Source: Hymenobacter cheonanensis (GTDB lineage: Bacteria; Bacteroidota; Bacteroidia; Cytophagales; Hymenobacteraceae). Taken from it: 64,000 nucleotides of DNA. Shown here piece after piece: positions 24,124 to 32,648 of the stretch. The notes beneath the pieces are model-generated. The model ran no database searches. It was not told where the DNA came from and saw only the letters and a program-made list of their open reading frames with translations. Each line of letters opens with the position of its first letter. Within the stretch, counting starts at the first letter, position 1. The stretch spans positions 248,001 to 312,000 of the forward strand of contig NZ_JAUQSW010000002.1 of assembly GCF_030581075.1 (NCBI RefSeq). The letters run 5' to 3'. The position numbers and the translations under genes were made by a program.

Positions 24124-25143
24124 ATGAAAACGCTTTTTAACCTGGCTGCTACGGCGCTGCTTGCCTGGCTGGGGGCCGCGCCCGCGCTCGCCGCCCCGCC
24201 GGCCAACCTGAGCATTACTGCCGAGCGGGGCCAGCCCTTCAGCCTCGTGCTCGATGGGCGGCTGCTGACCCGACCGCTGGCCCCGCAGGTGCGCGTGGGC
24301 ATGCTGGCCCCCGGCCGCCACTGGGCCGATTTTAGCGTGCCTACCGGCTACGGGCCGCCGCTGCGCTTTCGCACCCAGGTGTGGCTGCAGCCGGGCGTTG
24401 AGACTGATTATGTATTGCTGCTGAGCCCCTACGGCCCGCAGCTGCGGCAGATAGGCATGGTGCCGCTGGCGGGCCCCGGATATGGCCAGGGTGGCTACTA
24501 TGGCCCCGGCAATGGGCCTTATGGCAGCGGCCAGGGTGGGTACTATAGCAGCCCTTTGCCGCCTCAGGGCAGCTATGGCAACGGCCAGTATGACCCTAGC
24601 TATGATTCGCGCGGCGGCTACCCTGGCCAAGGGCAGCCGCAGGCTTACCCGGCGCCCACTTACCCCAGCCAGCAGCAACCACAGACATATCCGGCGCCTA
24701 CCTACCCTAGCCAAGAGCAGCCGCAGGCTTACCCGGCGCCGGCGCCTCCCCCAACCTACCCCGGCGGCAATAGCGCGCCGGGCAATGCCTACCCCGACAC
24801 GACCACCGAAGGCAGCTACGACCCTGCTCCGAACAACGCCAGCAACCTTCAGCCCTTCACCCCCGATGAAATTGCCGGGCTAGCCCAGGACCTGCGCCAG
24901 CGCCCCACCGAGGCCGAGCGCCTGCGCACCGCTACCCAGGCGCTCGACCAAAGCAGCCTGCGCGCCAATGAGCTGGCCGAGCTGATGCAAACCTTTACCC
25001 ACGATGAGTCGCGCATCGAGCTAGCCCGCTTTAGCTACTCGCACCTAAGCGACCCCCAGGATTTCAGCCGGGTTTATGACGCGCTGCAATTCAAGTCTAG
25101 TATTCGCACGCTGCGGCAAGCGGTGGGCTTGCCGCCCGAGTAA
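24124..25143 (+). CDS. Exported DUF4476 protein with Tyr/Pro/Gln repeats
   Basis: From the ATG at 24124 the protein has 339 residues. A signal peptide (LLAWLGAAPALA-APPAN) precedes a beta-rich domain to about residue 115. A low-complexity region (about 120-240) rich in Gly, Tyr, Pro and Gln includes a 14-residue repeat QAYPAPTYPSQQQP. The C-terminal helical DUF4476 domain (about 245-339) contains FTHDESRIELARFSY and FSRVYDALQFKSSIRTL. DUF4476 proteins are common in Bacteroidota and have no established role. The linker looks like a cell-surface or periplasmic spacer. Confidence 0.78.
   Translation: MKTLFNLAATALLAWLGAAPALAAPPANLSITAERGQPFSLVLDGRLLTRPLAPQVRVGMLAPGRHWADFSVPTGYGPPLRFRTQVWLQPGVETDYVLLLSPYGPQLRQIGMVPLAGPGYGQGGYYGPGNGPYGSGQGGYYSSPLPPQGSYGNGQYDPSYDSRGGYPGQGQPQAYPAPTYPSQQQPQTYPAPTYPSQEQPQAYPAPAPPPTYPGGNSAPGNAYPDTTTEGSYDPAPNNASNLQPFTPDEIAGLAQDLRQRPTEAERLRTATQALDQSSLRANELAELMQTFTHDESRIELARFSYSHLSDPQDFSRVYDALQFKSSIRTLRQAVGLPPE
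24640..24752 (+). repeat. 42-base tandem repeat inside the DUF4476 gene
   Basis: Two full units (24640-24681, 24682-24723) and part of a third encode QAYPAPTYPSQQQP, QTYPAPTYPSQEQP and QAYPAPAPPP. Such repeats can change copy number between strains. Confidence 0.75.
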
Positions 25144-25156
25144 TCGCCCTTTCCAA

Positions 25157-25222
25157 CCTCACACCTCATGCAAAAGCCCCGGCCGCCACAAGGCAGCCGG
25201 GGCTTTTGCATGAGGTGTGAGG
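25157..25222. terminator. Long perfect hairpin between convergent genes
   Basis: The 27-bp arms at 25157-25183 and 25196-25222 are exact complements around a 12-base loop. The stem carries AAAAGCCCCGG and CCGGGGCTTTT, so it serves as a bidirectional terminator for the DUF4476 and DUF4293 genes. Confidence 0.85.
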
Positions 25223-25230
25223 GCTAGCAG

Positions 25231-25707
25231 CTAGCGCAGGCGGTCGTAGCTGTTGCGCACCAGCTGCTCGTCGCGCCGGATAAAGCGATTGGCCAGCAGG
25301 TTGAGCATCAGCGCGAGCGTGGGCAGGTAGAAGGCCGGCAGATTCTGCCCTTCGAGCTTAGGGTTGAGAAACGCCTCGCCTTGGTTGGAAAAATAAAACA
25401 CGGCCCCAAACGTAGCCACGATGAGCAGCAGGTTGAGCATACCCAGCTTGAGCTGCGTGAAGCGATTGCGAAACTGGAAAATCTCGTAGGCGGCCACCGC
25501 GGCCGAGGCCAGGGCTAGCACGGCAATAAGCCAGACGGGCAAGCTCGTGGTGGGGTGCACCGGGCCGGTGGCTTTGAAGTTGAAGGCTGTCAGGGTCAGC
25601 TCCTGGTGGGTGAGGGCATCTGCTTTGTGCCAGAGCGGCAGCGCCAGCAGGCTGAGCATCGACAAAGCCAGCAGTAAAAGAAAAACGCTTTGAATTCTTT
25701 GTATCAT
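25231..25707 (-). CDS. DUF4293 membrane protein
   Basis: From the ATG at 25707 (MIQRIQSVFLLLLALSML) the product has 158 residues and four membrane helices, the last being FYLPTLALMLNLLANRFI, and ends RRDEQLVRNSYDRLR. The N-terminal MIQRIQS(V/I)FLLL and the terminal R-D-E-x-L-V-R-S-x-D-R-L-R pattern are the marks of DUF4293, found only in Bacteroidota. No function is known. It is transcribed away from the thiolase gene across a gap of 97 bases. Confidence 0.88.
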   Translation of the reverse strand: MIQRIQSVFLLLLALSMLSLLALPLWHKADALTHQELTLTAFNFKATGPVHPTTSLPVWLIAVLALASAAVAAYEIFQFRNRFTQLKLGMLNLLLIVATFGAVFYFSNQGEAFLNPKLEGQNLPAFYLPTLALMLNLLANRFIRRDEQLVRNSYDRLR

Positions 25708-25804
25708 CTTTGCGGTTGTGAAAAAGGCCCGCGCCGGTGCGCGATGCCAGGCCAAAATTAGCCCTCAACCGGCGGACTCGCTTCGCCCCAATGATACTCC
25801 CGGA

Positions 25805-27007
25805 ATGCCTAATGCATATATCGTGGATGCGGTGCGCACCCCGATTGGAAAGTTTGGTGGCGCGCTCAGCAGCGTTCGCCCCGACGATTTGGCCGCCCTC
25901 GTCCTGCGCGAGCTGTTGCGTCGCAACCCCAGCCTCGATAAGAACGCGGTCGAGGATGTGATAATGGGGGCCGCCAACCAGGCGGGTGAGGACAACCGCA
26001 ACGTGGCCCGCATGGCCGCGCTGCTGGCTGGCCTGCCCGTAACGGTGCCCGGCAATACCGTAAACCGCCTCTGCGCCAGCGGGATGCAAAGCATCATGGA
26101 TGCGGCCCGGGCCATTAAGTGCGGCGAGGGCGACGTATTTCTGGCCGGCGGGGCCGAGAGCATGACCCGGGCGCCGTTTGTGATGGCGAAGTCGGCCACG
26201 GCCTTTGCCCGCGACTTTACGGCCCACGATACTACCCTGGGATGGCGCTTTGTAAACTCCCGGCTGGCCCGCGAGCACTACCCTTACACCATGGGCGACA
26301 CGGCCGAGAACGTGGCTAAGCAGTATGGCGTAAGCCGCGAAGACCAGGACGCCTTCGCCTTCGAAAGCCAGCGCAAGTACCACCGCGCCGCCGAAAAGGG
26401 CCGCTTCCGCAAAGAGCTGGTGCCCGTTTTTCTGCCCCAGCCCAAGGGCGATACCGCTCTTTTTGATACCGACGAGCAGCCCCGCGTATCAACCCTCGAA
26501 AAGCTCGCCACCCTCAAGCCGGCCTTTCAGCCCGATGGCGGCACCGTGACGGCCGGCAACTCGGCGGGCATCAACGATGGCGCCGCCGCCGCCCTGCTCG
26601 TGAGCGAAGAGGCCCTGACCCGCTACAACCTCAAGCCGATGGCCCGCATTATCTCGTCGGCCGTGGCGGGCGTCGACCCATCCATTATGGGCATGGGGCC
26701 GGTGCCGGCCGTGCGCAAGGCGCTGGAGCGCGCCGGCCTGACCCTGGCTGACATGGACCTGCTCGAAATCAACGAGGCGTTTGCCTCGCAGAGCGTGGCC
26801 GTGGCCCGCGAGCTGGGCGTGGACATGAGCAAGCTCAACGTGAACGGCGGCTCCATCGCGATGGGCCACCCGCTAGGCTCCAGCGGTGCGCGCATTATTG
26901 CTACGCTGGTGCACGAAATGCAGCGCCGCGAGGGCGTGCGCTATGGCCTGGCCGCCATGTGCGTGGGCGTGGGCCAGGGCACGGCCATGGTTTTTGAGAA
27001 AATGTAA
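25805..27007 (+). CDS. Acetyl-CoA C-acyltransferase (thiolase)
   Basis: The 400-residue enzyme has the full thiolase set: the acyl-accepting Cys in VNRLCASGMQSI (near residue 90), NEAFASQSVA with the catalytic Asn-Glu, the His in GGSIAMGHPLGSSGAR (near 350) and the proton-shuttling Cys in AAMCVGVGQGTA (near 380). It would cleave 3-ketoacyl-CoA with CoA, or condense two acyl-CoA units in reverse. The family includes FadA, PcaF and AtoB; PcaF-type 3-oxoadipyl-CoA thiolase is possible but not provable here. The ATG at 25805 fits the family start; the open frame extends 29 codons upstream. Confidence 0.92.
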   Translation: MPNAYIVDAVRTPIGKFGGALSSVRPDDLAALVLRELLRRNPSLDKNAVEDVIMGAANQAGEDNRNVARMAALLAGLPVTVPGNTVNRLCASGMQSIMDAARAIKCGEGDVFLAGGAESMTRAPFVMAKSATAFARDFTAHDTTLGWRFVNSRLAREHYPYTMGDTAENVAKQYGVSREDQDAFAFESQRKYHRAAEKGRFRKELVPVFLPQPKGDTALFDTDEQPRVSTLEKLATLKPAFQPDGGTVTAGNSAGINDGAAAALLVSEEALTRYNLKPMARIISSAVAGVDPSIMGMGPVPAVRKALERAGLTLADMDLLEINEAFASQSVAVARELGVDMSKLNVNGGSIAMGHPLGSSGARIIATLVHEMQRREGVRYGLAAMCVGVGQGTAMVFEKM

Positions 27008-27034
27008 CGCGCGTTTTTCGTTGCGCGTTTTTTG
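27006..27034 (+). terminator. Terminator after the thiolase gene
   Basis: The stem AACGCGC/GCGCGTT (27006-27012 with 27023-27029) closes a 10-base loop and runs into TTTTTTG. Confidence 0.7.
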
Positions 27035-27109
27035 TCGCTCGTAAAAAGGAATATCCCTTCCCGGCCCGCGCTTTCAAAAAACGAGCAGCGAAGTACGAAT
27101 AACGATTTT

Positions 27110-28384
27110 ATGTCCTACGACCCCTCTCCTACTTTCGCCGCCGCTCAGGATGCGGCCGATGCGCTAGCCCCTTTCCGCCAGGAGTTTCATATTCCGCCCG
27201 GGCCCGATGGCCGGCCGACGGCCTATTTCTGCGGCAATTCGCTGGGGCTGCTGCCCCGCGCCGCCCGTGCGGCTGTGGAGGCAGAGTTTAAGTCGTGGGA
27301 AACGCAGGCCGTAGAAGGGCATTTTCACGGCGAGTCGCCCTGGATGTTTTACCAGGACACCCTAGCCGAAGCGGCCGCCCGCGTGGTGGGCGCCAAGCCG
27401 CTGGAAGTGGTCATTATGAATACCTTAACGGTAAACCTGCACCTGCTGCTGGTGTCGTTTTACCGGCCCACCGCCACCCGCTACAAGGTGCTGATGGAGG
27501 GCGGCGCGTTTCCTTCGGACCAGTATGCGCTCGAAAGCCAGGCCCGCCTGCACGGCCTCGCCCCCGCCGATGCCATTGTGGAGATGACGCCCCGCCCCGG
27601 CGAGCACACGCTGCGCACCGAGGACATAGAAGCCAAAATCGCGGAGCTGGGCGACTCGCTGGCTACCGTCATCTTCGGTGGCATCAATTATTACACCGGG
27701 CAGGTATTTGACATGGCGGCCATTACGCGGGCCGGGCACGCCGTGGGTGCCACCGTGGGCTTCGACCTGGCCCACGCGGCCGGCAACGTAGTACTGCACC
27801 TGCACGACTGGGATGTAGATTTTGCCTGCTGGTGCACCTATAAGTACCTGAACTCGGGGCCGGGCGGCACCTCGGGCGCCTTTATTCACGAGCGCTTTGC
27901 GCACCGGCCCGACCTGGTGCGCCTAGCCGGCTGGTGGGGCAACGACCCGGCCGAGCGCTTCGAGATGAAGCCGGGCTTCCGGCCGGCGGCCGGGGCGGCG
28001 GGCTGGCAGCTCTCGTGCGGGCAGGTGCTGCCCATGGCCGTGCACCGCGCCAACCTGGAGATTTTCGACCGCGCCGGCGGCCTGGCCGTCTTGCGCGCCA
28101 AGAGCGAAAAGCTCACTGGCTATCTCGAATTTTTACTTAATCAGCTAGGCCTGCCGAAATCGAAGCTGGAGATAATTACGCCCACCGAACCCGCCCAGCG
28201 GGGCTGCCAGCTGTCGCTGCTGGTGCACGAGCGCGGGCGCGAGCTGTTCGACTTTCTGGCGGGCCGGGGCATTATTGCCGATTGGCGCGAGCCGAATGTT
28301 ATTCGCCTGGCACCCGTTCCGCTCTATAATTCGTTTGAGGATGTGCGCCGGGCGGGCGCGGCTATTTCGGAATTTTACAGCTAG
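27110..28384 (+). CDS. kynU: Kynureninase
   Basis: This 424-residue PLP enzyme splits kynurenine or 3-hydroxykynurenine into (3-hydroxy)anthranilate and alanine. Family marks are YFCGNSLGLLPRAARAAVE near residue 36, FPSDQYALESQARLHG, GFDLAHAAGNV with the cofactor-binding Asp, and the PLP-binding Lys in CWCTYKYLNSGPGG near 248. The ATG at 27110 gives the usual length; the frame is open further upstream. Its likely partner, kynurenine 3-monooxygenase, is encoded at 50.9-52.3 kb, so the genome probably makes quinolinate and NAD from tryptophan. Confidence 0.95.
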   Translation: MSYDPSPTFAAAQDAADALAPFRQEFHIPPGPDGRPTAYFCGNSLGLLPRAARAAVEAEFKSWETQAVEGHFHGESPWMFYQDTLAEAAARVVGAKPLEVVIMNTLTVNLHLLLVSFYRPTATRYKVLMEGGAFPSDQYALESQARLHGLAPADAIVEMTPRPGEHTLRTEDIEAKIAELGDSLATVIFGGINYYTGQVFDMAAITRAGHAVGATVGFDLAHAAGNVVLHLHDWDVDFACWCTYKYLNSGPGGTSGAFIHERFAHRPDLVRLAGWWGNDPAERFEMKPGFRPAAGAAGWQLSCGQVLPMAVHRANLEIFDRAGGLAVLRAKSEKLTGYLEFLLNQLGLPKSKLEIITPTEPAQRGCQLSLLVHERGRELFDFLAGRGIIADWREPNVIRLAPVPLYNSFEDVRRAGAAISEFYS

Positions 28385-28462
28385 CGGCCTGCAAGGGGCA
28401 GTGGCGCTGGTCATTTACACGCTATCTGCTTACTAGCCCAGGCTACTTGCTTACTGATTTTT

Positions 28463-29119
28463 ATGGAAGACTACGCGGCCAAAATGACCCTCAAGCCCGA
28501 TGCTGCCCTGCGCGACTACGTAACGGGCCACGCTCAGTATCGCGAGGAGGCCGTGCTGGCGGCCCTCAACGAGCTGCGCCGCCGCGGCCAGCCGGCCCCC
28601 GAAGATGCCAGCCTGCGCCCTGCCCTGGAGGCCGTGGTGCAGGAGCAGGCGCGCCTGACTGCGCAGGCCCTGGTGCCCGCTGAGGAGGAAGAGCTACCCC
28701 GCCTTTATTCGCCAGCGGGTATCGTGGTTATGTCGGCCATGATTTCGGTGGTGGCGGGCGCCGTGCTGCTGGCTACAAATATGTATCGTCTTAAGCGCGG
28801 GCGGGCCATTTCGGGGCTCGTGGCGTTTGTTATCACCTACATTCTGACCGAAGTATTTCTGCTAAGGTGGCTGGTGAATCAGAACCTGTTTACGCCGCTC
28901 ACTGGTTTCCTGCTCGATTTGCCCATTATTATGGCCTACGTATGGTGGTTCTGGCCCCGCTACGTAGGTACGTACCAGTTTCAGGCCCGCAACTGGCTGC
29001 TGCCGCTAGGCGCCTGCCTGCTGCTTAAAATCGGCCTGAGCTACGTGCTTTTGCACAACCCCACCACGGCGCCTCTTATGAAACAGCAGATGGAGCAAAT
29101 GCAGCTCCCCGCTCACTAG
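28463..29119 (+). CDS. Hypothetical membrane protein (218 aa)
   Basis: I do not recognise this protein. The first 75 residues are soluble, helical and charged (DYVTGHAQYREEAVLAALNE). Four membrane helices follow: VVMSAMISVVAGAVLLATN, ISGLVAFVITYILTEVFLL, FLLDLPIIMAYVWWFW and WLLPLGACLLLKIGLSYVLL. The basic segment MYRLKRGR after the first helix should face the cytosol. It lies between kynU and psd without tight coupling to either, and a strong hairpin follows the stop. Confidence 0.7.
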   Translation: MEDYAAKMTLKPDAALRDYVTGHAQYREEAVLAALNELRRRGQPAPEDASLRPALEAVVQEQARLTAQALVPAEEEELPRLYSPAGIVVMSAMISVVAGAVLLATNMYRLKRGRAISGLVAFVITYILTEVFLLRWLVNQNLFTPLTGFLLDLPIIMAYVWWFWPRYVGTYQFQARNWLLPLGACLLLKIGLSYVLLHNPTTAPLMKQQMEQMQLPAH

Positions 29120-29130
29120 CTCCTGCACCC

Positions 29131-29184
29131 CAAAGCAAACGCCGGCTGCCCATCTAAACGGAAGGGCAGCCGGCGTTTGCTTTG
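29131..29184. terminator. Hairpin terminator
   Basis: The 21-base arms at 29131-29151 and 29164-29184 are exact complements around a 12-base loop (core AACGCCGGCTGCCC). It separates the converging genes for the membrane protein and Psd. Confidence 0.75.
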
Positions 29185-29213
29185 CGGGGCAGGTTTGTTC
29201 GGGTGCTGCCAGG

Positions 29214-29879
29214 CTAGGCCTTCAACTGGCACAGCACTGTTTCGCCACCCTTTACTTTCTGGCCCAGCTCGACCTTGATGTCGGCATCGAGGGGCACAAA
29301 AATATCGACCCGCGAGCCGAATTTAATAAAGCCAAATTCCTCACCCTGACTTACTTCGTCGCCCTCGTTCACGTACCACACAATGCGGCGGGCCATAGCC
29401 CCGGCAATTTGCCGAAACAGCACCAGCGGGCCGGCGTCGCTTTCTACTACTACCGTGGTACGCTCGTTTTGGGTGCTGCTTTTGGGGTGCCAGGCCACCA
29501 GGTACTGGCCGGGGTGGTACTTGAAATACTTGACAATGCCCGACACCGGGTTGCGGGTGATGTGCACGTTGATGGGCGACATGAACACGCTTATTTGCCG
29601 GCGCGCGTCCTCAAAATATTCGCTTTCGAATACTTCCTCAATTACCACCACTTTGCCGTCGGCGGGGGCTAGCAGCAGGTCTTCGTGCGTGAGCAGGCGC
29701 CGGAAGGGCGAGCGGAAGAACTGCAGCAGCATCAGAAACGCCACTACCGAGGCGCCCGCAAAAATGCGATTGAATACCACATTCGGGCCATTGTAGCGGC
29801 TCAGCAAGAGGTTGAGGGCCAGCAGCACCAGGAGCGTCACGAACAGGATGCGCCGACCTTCTTTATGTATCTTAATCAC
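29214..29879 (-). CDS. psd: Phosphatidylserine decarboxylase family protein
   Basis: Psd turns phosphatidylserine into phosphatidylethanolamine at the inner membrane. The 221-residue protein has an N-terminal hydrophobic hairpin (ILFVTLLVLLALNLLL, AGASVVAFLMLLQFF), then APADGKVVVIEEV, SVFMSPINVHITRNPVSG and the self-cleavage site FIKFGSRVDIF, where Gly-Ser is cut to make the pyruvoyl group. Length and order match the short archaetidylserine/Psd-B type of Bacteroidota. The first residues IKIHKEG are family-typical, and the only start just ahead is GTG at 29879-29877, inside the end of an inverted-repeat element. Confidence 0.9.
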   Translation of the reverse strand: MIKIHKEGRRILFVTLLVLLALNLLLSRYNGPNVVFNRIFAGASVVAFLMLLQFFRSPFRRLLTHEDLLLAPADGKVVVIEEVFESEYFEDARRQISVFMSPINVHITRNPVSGIVKYFKYHPGQYLVAWHPKSSTQNERTTVVVESDAGPLVLFRQIAGAMARRIVWYVNEGDEVSQGEEFGFIKFGSRVDIFVPLDADIKVELGQKVKGGETVLCQLKA

Positions 29880-30160
29880 GGATTACGCGGATTTTAACGG
29901 ATTTCACGGATTTTGTGGGCGATGCCTACGCATTTTTCTTCCGTGTCAGAACCAAGAGTAAAGGATGTGCGAGGGGCAATAAATAGTTTTTGAGCGGCAA
30001 TGTGCGCCTCAAGCTAACGTGTACGATGGCCGAGGTGCAAAGTAACGGTGGGCTAGCCAACAGCTTTACGAAAAGTGGACGACGACCGGTGCGAAGCTGC
30101 GTCGTCCGGTCGTCGTCCACAAAATTCGTGAAATCCGTTAAAATCCGCGTAATCCGTGAT
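29875..30160. repeat. Inverted-repeat-bounded intergenic element (copy 2)
   Basis: The ends at 29875-29916 and 30119-30160 are 42-base inverted repeats with one mismatch, nearly identical to those of copy 1 at 21228-21449. The element spans from the GTG start of psd to two bases before the stop codon of the dehydrogenase gene. The inside includes a second hairpin near 30077-30118 built from GTGGACGACGACCGG and its complement. Confidence 0.85.
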
Positions 30161-30161
30161 T

Positions 30162-31451
30162 TTAGTAGCCGCCGCGGTACTTATACGTCTGGGCTACTTT
30201 GTCGATGGCCACCACGTAGGCAGCAATGCGCAGCGAGATGTTATACTTCTGGCTGGTGGCGTATACCTTCTCGAACGCCTCGGTCATGATGCGGTCGGCG
30301 CGCTCGGTCACCATATCGAGGCTCCACTTGAAGCCCTGCTTATTCTGCACCCATTCGAAGTAGCTCACCGTTACGCCGCCCGAATTGGCCAGGATGTCGG
30401 GCACTACCGAAATACCTTTGCCATAAATAATCGGGTCGGCCGAGGCCGAAGTAGGGCCGTTGGCGCCTTCTACAATCAATTTAGCCTGGATGAAAGGCGC
30501 GTTGTGCTCCGTGATAACGTCTTCCACGGCGGCGGGCACCAGCACGTCTACGGCCGAGGTCAGAAGCTTGGTGGGGTCCATCGGGTCGGCGCCGTCGAAG
30601 CCTTCGAGGCGGCCGCCGTGGGCGTTTTTATAGGCAATGGCCTCGTCGATGTTGATGCCGTTGTCGTTCCAGTAAGCACCCGAAATGTCCGATACACCTT
30701 TAATAGTCAGGCCTTTGTCGAACATCAGCTTGGCCGTCCACGAGCCCACGTTGCCGAAGCCCTGAATGGCCACCGAGGTTTCCTCGATTTTCATGCCCAG
30801 CTTGTTCATGGCGGCCAGGCACGAAATCATAACGCCGCGGCCGGTGGCCTCGGTGCGGCCCAGCGAGCCGCCCATTACCAGGGGCTTGCCCGTAACCACG
30901 GCCGAAGCGGTTTGGCCCACCGTCTTCGAGAATTCGTCCATAATCCAGGCCATTTCGCGGGGGCCGGTGCCCATATCGGGGGCCGGAATGTCGCGGTCGG
31001 GGCCGAATACGTCTTTCATCGACACGGTGTAGGCGCGGGTAAGGCGCTCAATTTCGCCGGCGCTCATGGTGGTGGGGTCGCAGATAATGCCGCCCTTGGC
31101 CCCGCCGTAGGGGATGTCAACGACAGCGCACTTCCACGTCATCCAGGCCGCCAGGGCTTTTACCTCGTCGAGGTTTACGTTCTTGTCGTAGCGAATACCG
31201 CCCTTGCTAGGGCCCAGAATGGTGTTGTGCACCACGCGGTAGCCTTCGAAAACGCGCACCTTGCCATCGTCCATCGATACGGGCAGGTGCACGATTACCT
31301 GCTTGTCGGGTGCCTTCAGCACTTCGTACGTGGAGTCGTCGAGGCCCAGAATTTCGGCCGCAACGTTGAAGCGCGACATCATGGACTCAAGCGGATTTTC
31401 GGTATTCTCGACCCGGGGGGCGGGTTCTTTGTACACAGTGGTGGCTGCCAT
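30162..31451 (-). CDS. Glu/Leu/Phe/Val dehydrogenase (glutamate dehydrogenase)
   Basis: The 429-residue enzyme links glutamate and 2-oxoglutarate plus ammonium. It has the active-site motif VDIPYGGAKGGIICDP with the catalytic Lys near residue 125, the preceding GPSKGGIRYDKNVNLDEV, a Rossmann domain with AIQGFGNVGSWTAKL near 225, and the C-terminal SYFEWVQNKQGFKWS. Family members differ in NAD(H) or NADP(H) use, which I cannot assign. I chose the ATG at 31451 (MAATTVYKEP); the upstream open frame is not conserved. A consensus promoter box lies 66 bases before it. Confidence 0.92.
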   Translation of the reverse strand: MAATTVYKEPAPRVENTENPLESMMSRFNVAAEILGLDDSTYEVLKAPDKQVIVHLPVSMDDGKVRVFEGYRVVHNTILGPSKGGIRYDKNVNLDEVKALAAWMTWKCAVVDIPYGGAKGGIICDPTTMSAGEIERLTRAYTVSMKDVFGPDRDIPAPDMGTGPREMAWIMDEFSKTVGQTASAVVTGKPLVMGGSLGRTEATGRGVMISCLAAMNKLGMKIEETSVAIQGFGNVGSWTAKLMFDKGLTIKGVSDISGAYWNDNGINIDEAIAYKNAHGGRLEGFDGADPMDPTKLLTSAVDVLVPAAVEDVITEHNAPFIQAKLIVEGANGPTSASADPIIYGKGISVVPDILANSGGVTVSYFEWVQNKQGFKWSLDMVTERADRIMTEAFEKVYATSQKYNISLRIAAYVVAIDKVAQTYKYRGGY

Positions 31452-31517
31452 GTGAGAAGGTAATGGGGTGAGGGGTGGGTGGGAAGGAAAGAGGAGTGCG
31501 CTTACGAAAAAGCGCCG

Positions 31518-31525
31518 CAAAGGTA
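31518..31525 (-). promoter_or_regulatory. -7 promoter box for the glutamate dehydrogenase gene
   Basis: TACCTTTG on the minus strand fits TAnnTTTG exactly, 66 bases before the ATG at 31451. Confidence 0.45.
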
Positions 31526-31616
31526 CGGCTACAGCGAAGCAGGAACCGGGAAGGGGGCATGAAGAATTACCATTGGCATACTTCCTCGCGCTGCCTTCCC
31601 CGCTTCTGGCTTGCGC

Positions 31617-32606
31617 TTACCCTAGCAGCACTTGCAGCAGCGCCAGCACCGGCAGCACCAGCAAAAAGGCGTCGAAGCGGTCGAGCAGGCCGCCGTGGCC
31701 GGGCAAAAAGGTACCCGAATCCTTCACCCCCGCGCTACGCTTGAGCATCGATTCGGCCAGGTCGCCGAGCGGGCCGAATACGGCTACTACGCCGGCCGCC
31801 ACCAGCCGGTGGCTCAACGGAATATCGGGCAGGAAATGGCCGGCGGCCCAGCCTACCACTAGGGTGAGCGCCGCGCCTCCGGCCCAGCCCTCCCAGGTTT
31901 TGCCGGGCGAAATGCTGGGCGCCAGCTTGTGCTTGCCGAAGTTTTTGCCCGCGAAGTAGGCTCCGGTATCCGCCGCCCACACGAAGAAAATAAGGCAGAA
32001 CACGCGGCCCGGCTCGAAACGGCCCGAGCCGTAGGCTATTACGCTCAACATGGCCATTGGCAGGCTGACGTAGAGCAGGCCGGTGACGGTAGCGCCAATG
32101 TTGCTGCCGGGTTGGCCATTATGGGGCCATAGCAATATTTCACGCAGCACTAGCAGCACCAGTAGCACCAGCGCGCTGCCGAGCCACACGGGGGCCGAGA
32201 GTACTGTCGTAAATACCTTAGGCCACCCGGTGGGTTGGCCAGGAATCTCCTGCGGCAGGACAGATAAAGGAGGGTAGACAGTCCAGCCCGTGGGCCAGCC
32301 AAATAGCTCCGCATACACCGTATAGCCCACTACAAAATTGACAGCCAGAAAGATGAGCAGCCCCACTACAATGCCGAGCCAAAACGCTGGTTTAGCTTCG
32401 CTAGCCCGCATTATGCGGTAAAATTCCTTCAGGATAACTGCCTGCACGGCCGCAAAAAACACTGCGAATGAGAGGGGTCCACCGAAGGTGCAGCCGATGA
32501 GCAGGGCCGCCGCAAGGGCACCCCAAATCACGCGCAGGCGCAGGTTGCTGGGGCCTTTGGGCGCGGCCGGGTCAGGGAAGGGCGAAGGGGTAGTGGCTGG
32601 GTTCAA
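31617..32606 (-). CDS. cdsA: Phosphatidate cytidylyltransferase
   Basis: CdsA makes CDP-diacylglycerol from phosphatidate and CTP, the precursor of all phospholipids including the substrate chain of Psd. The 329-residue protein has about eight membrane helices and ends with the family signature: SISPGKTWEGWAGG, then GPLGDLAESMLKRSAGVKDS and LPGHGGLLDRFDAF. The first 25 residues are Pro-rich and probably cytosolic. It lies 42 bases after the CPBP protease gene on the same strand, so the two may be cotranscribed. Confidence 0.93.
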   Translation of the reverse strand: MNPATTPSPFPDPAAPKGPSNLRLRVIWGALAAALLIGCTFGGPLSFAVFFAAVQAVILKEFYRIMRASEAKPAFWLGIVVGLLIFLAVNFVVGYTVYAELFGWPTGWTVYPPLSVLPQEIPGQPTGWPKVFTTVLSAPVWLGSALVLLVLLVLREILLWPHNGQPGSNIGATVTGLLYVSLPMAMLSVIAYGSGRFEPGRVFCLIFFVWAADTGAYFAGKNFGKHKLAPSISPGKTWEGWAGGAALTLVVGWAAGHFLPDIPLSHRLVAAGVVAVFGPLGDLAESMLKRSAGVKDSGTFLPGHGGLLDRFDAFLLVLPVLALLQVLLG

Positions 32607-32648
32607 ATCAGAGCGGGGTTTGGGGCCGGGCGGCCCGGCGTGGAAAAG

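Noticed and set aside
29917..30118. An insertion sequence inside repeat copy 2
   Set aside because: The interior has no transposase frame and no target duplication that I can see.
21228..30160. CRISPR array
   Set aside because: The GGATT-type repeats occur as inverted pairs at gene borders, not as regularly spaced direct repeats with spacers, and no cas gene is present.
30156..31463. A 435-codon plus-strand open frame opposite the glutamate dehydrogenase
   Set aside because: It mirrors the dehydrogenase frame end to end and shows no family motif; GC-rich codon use explains it.
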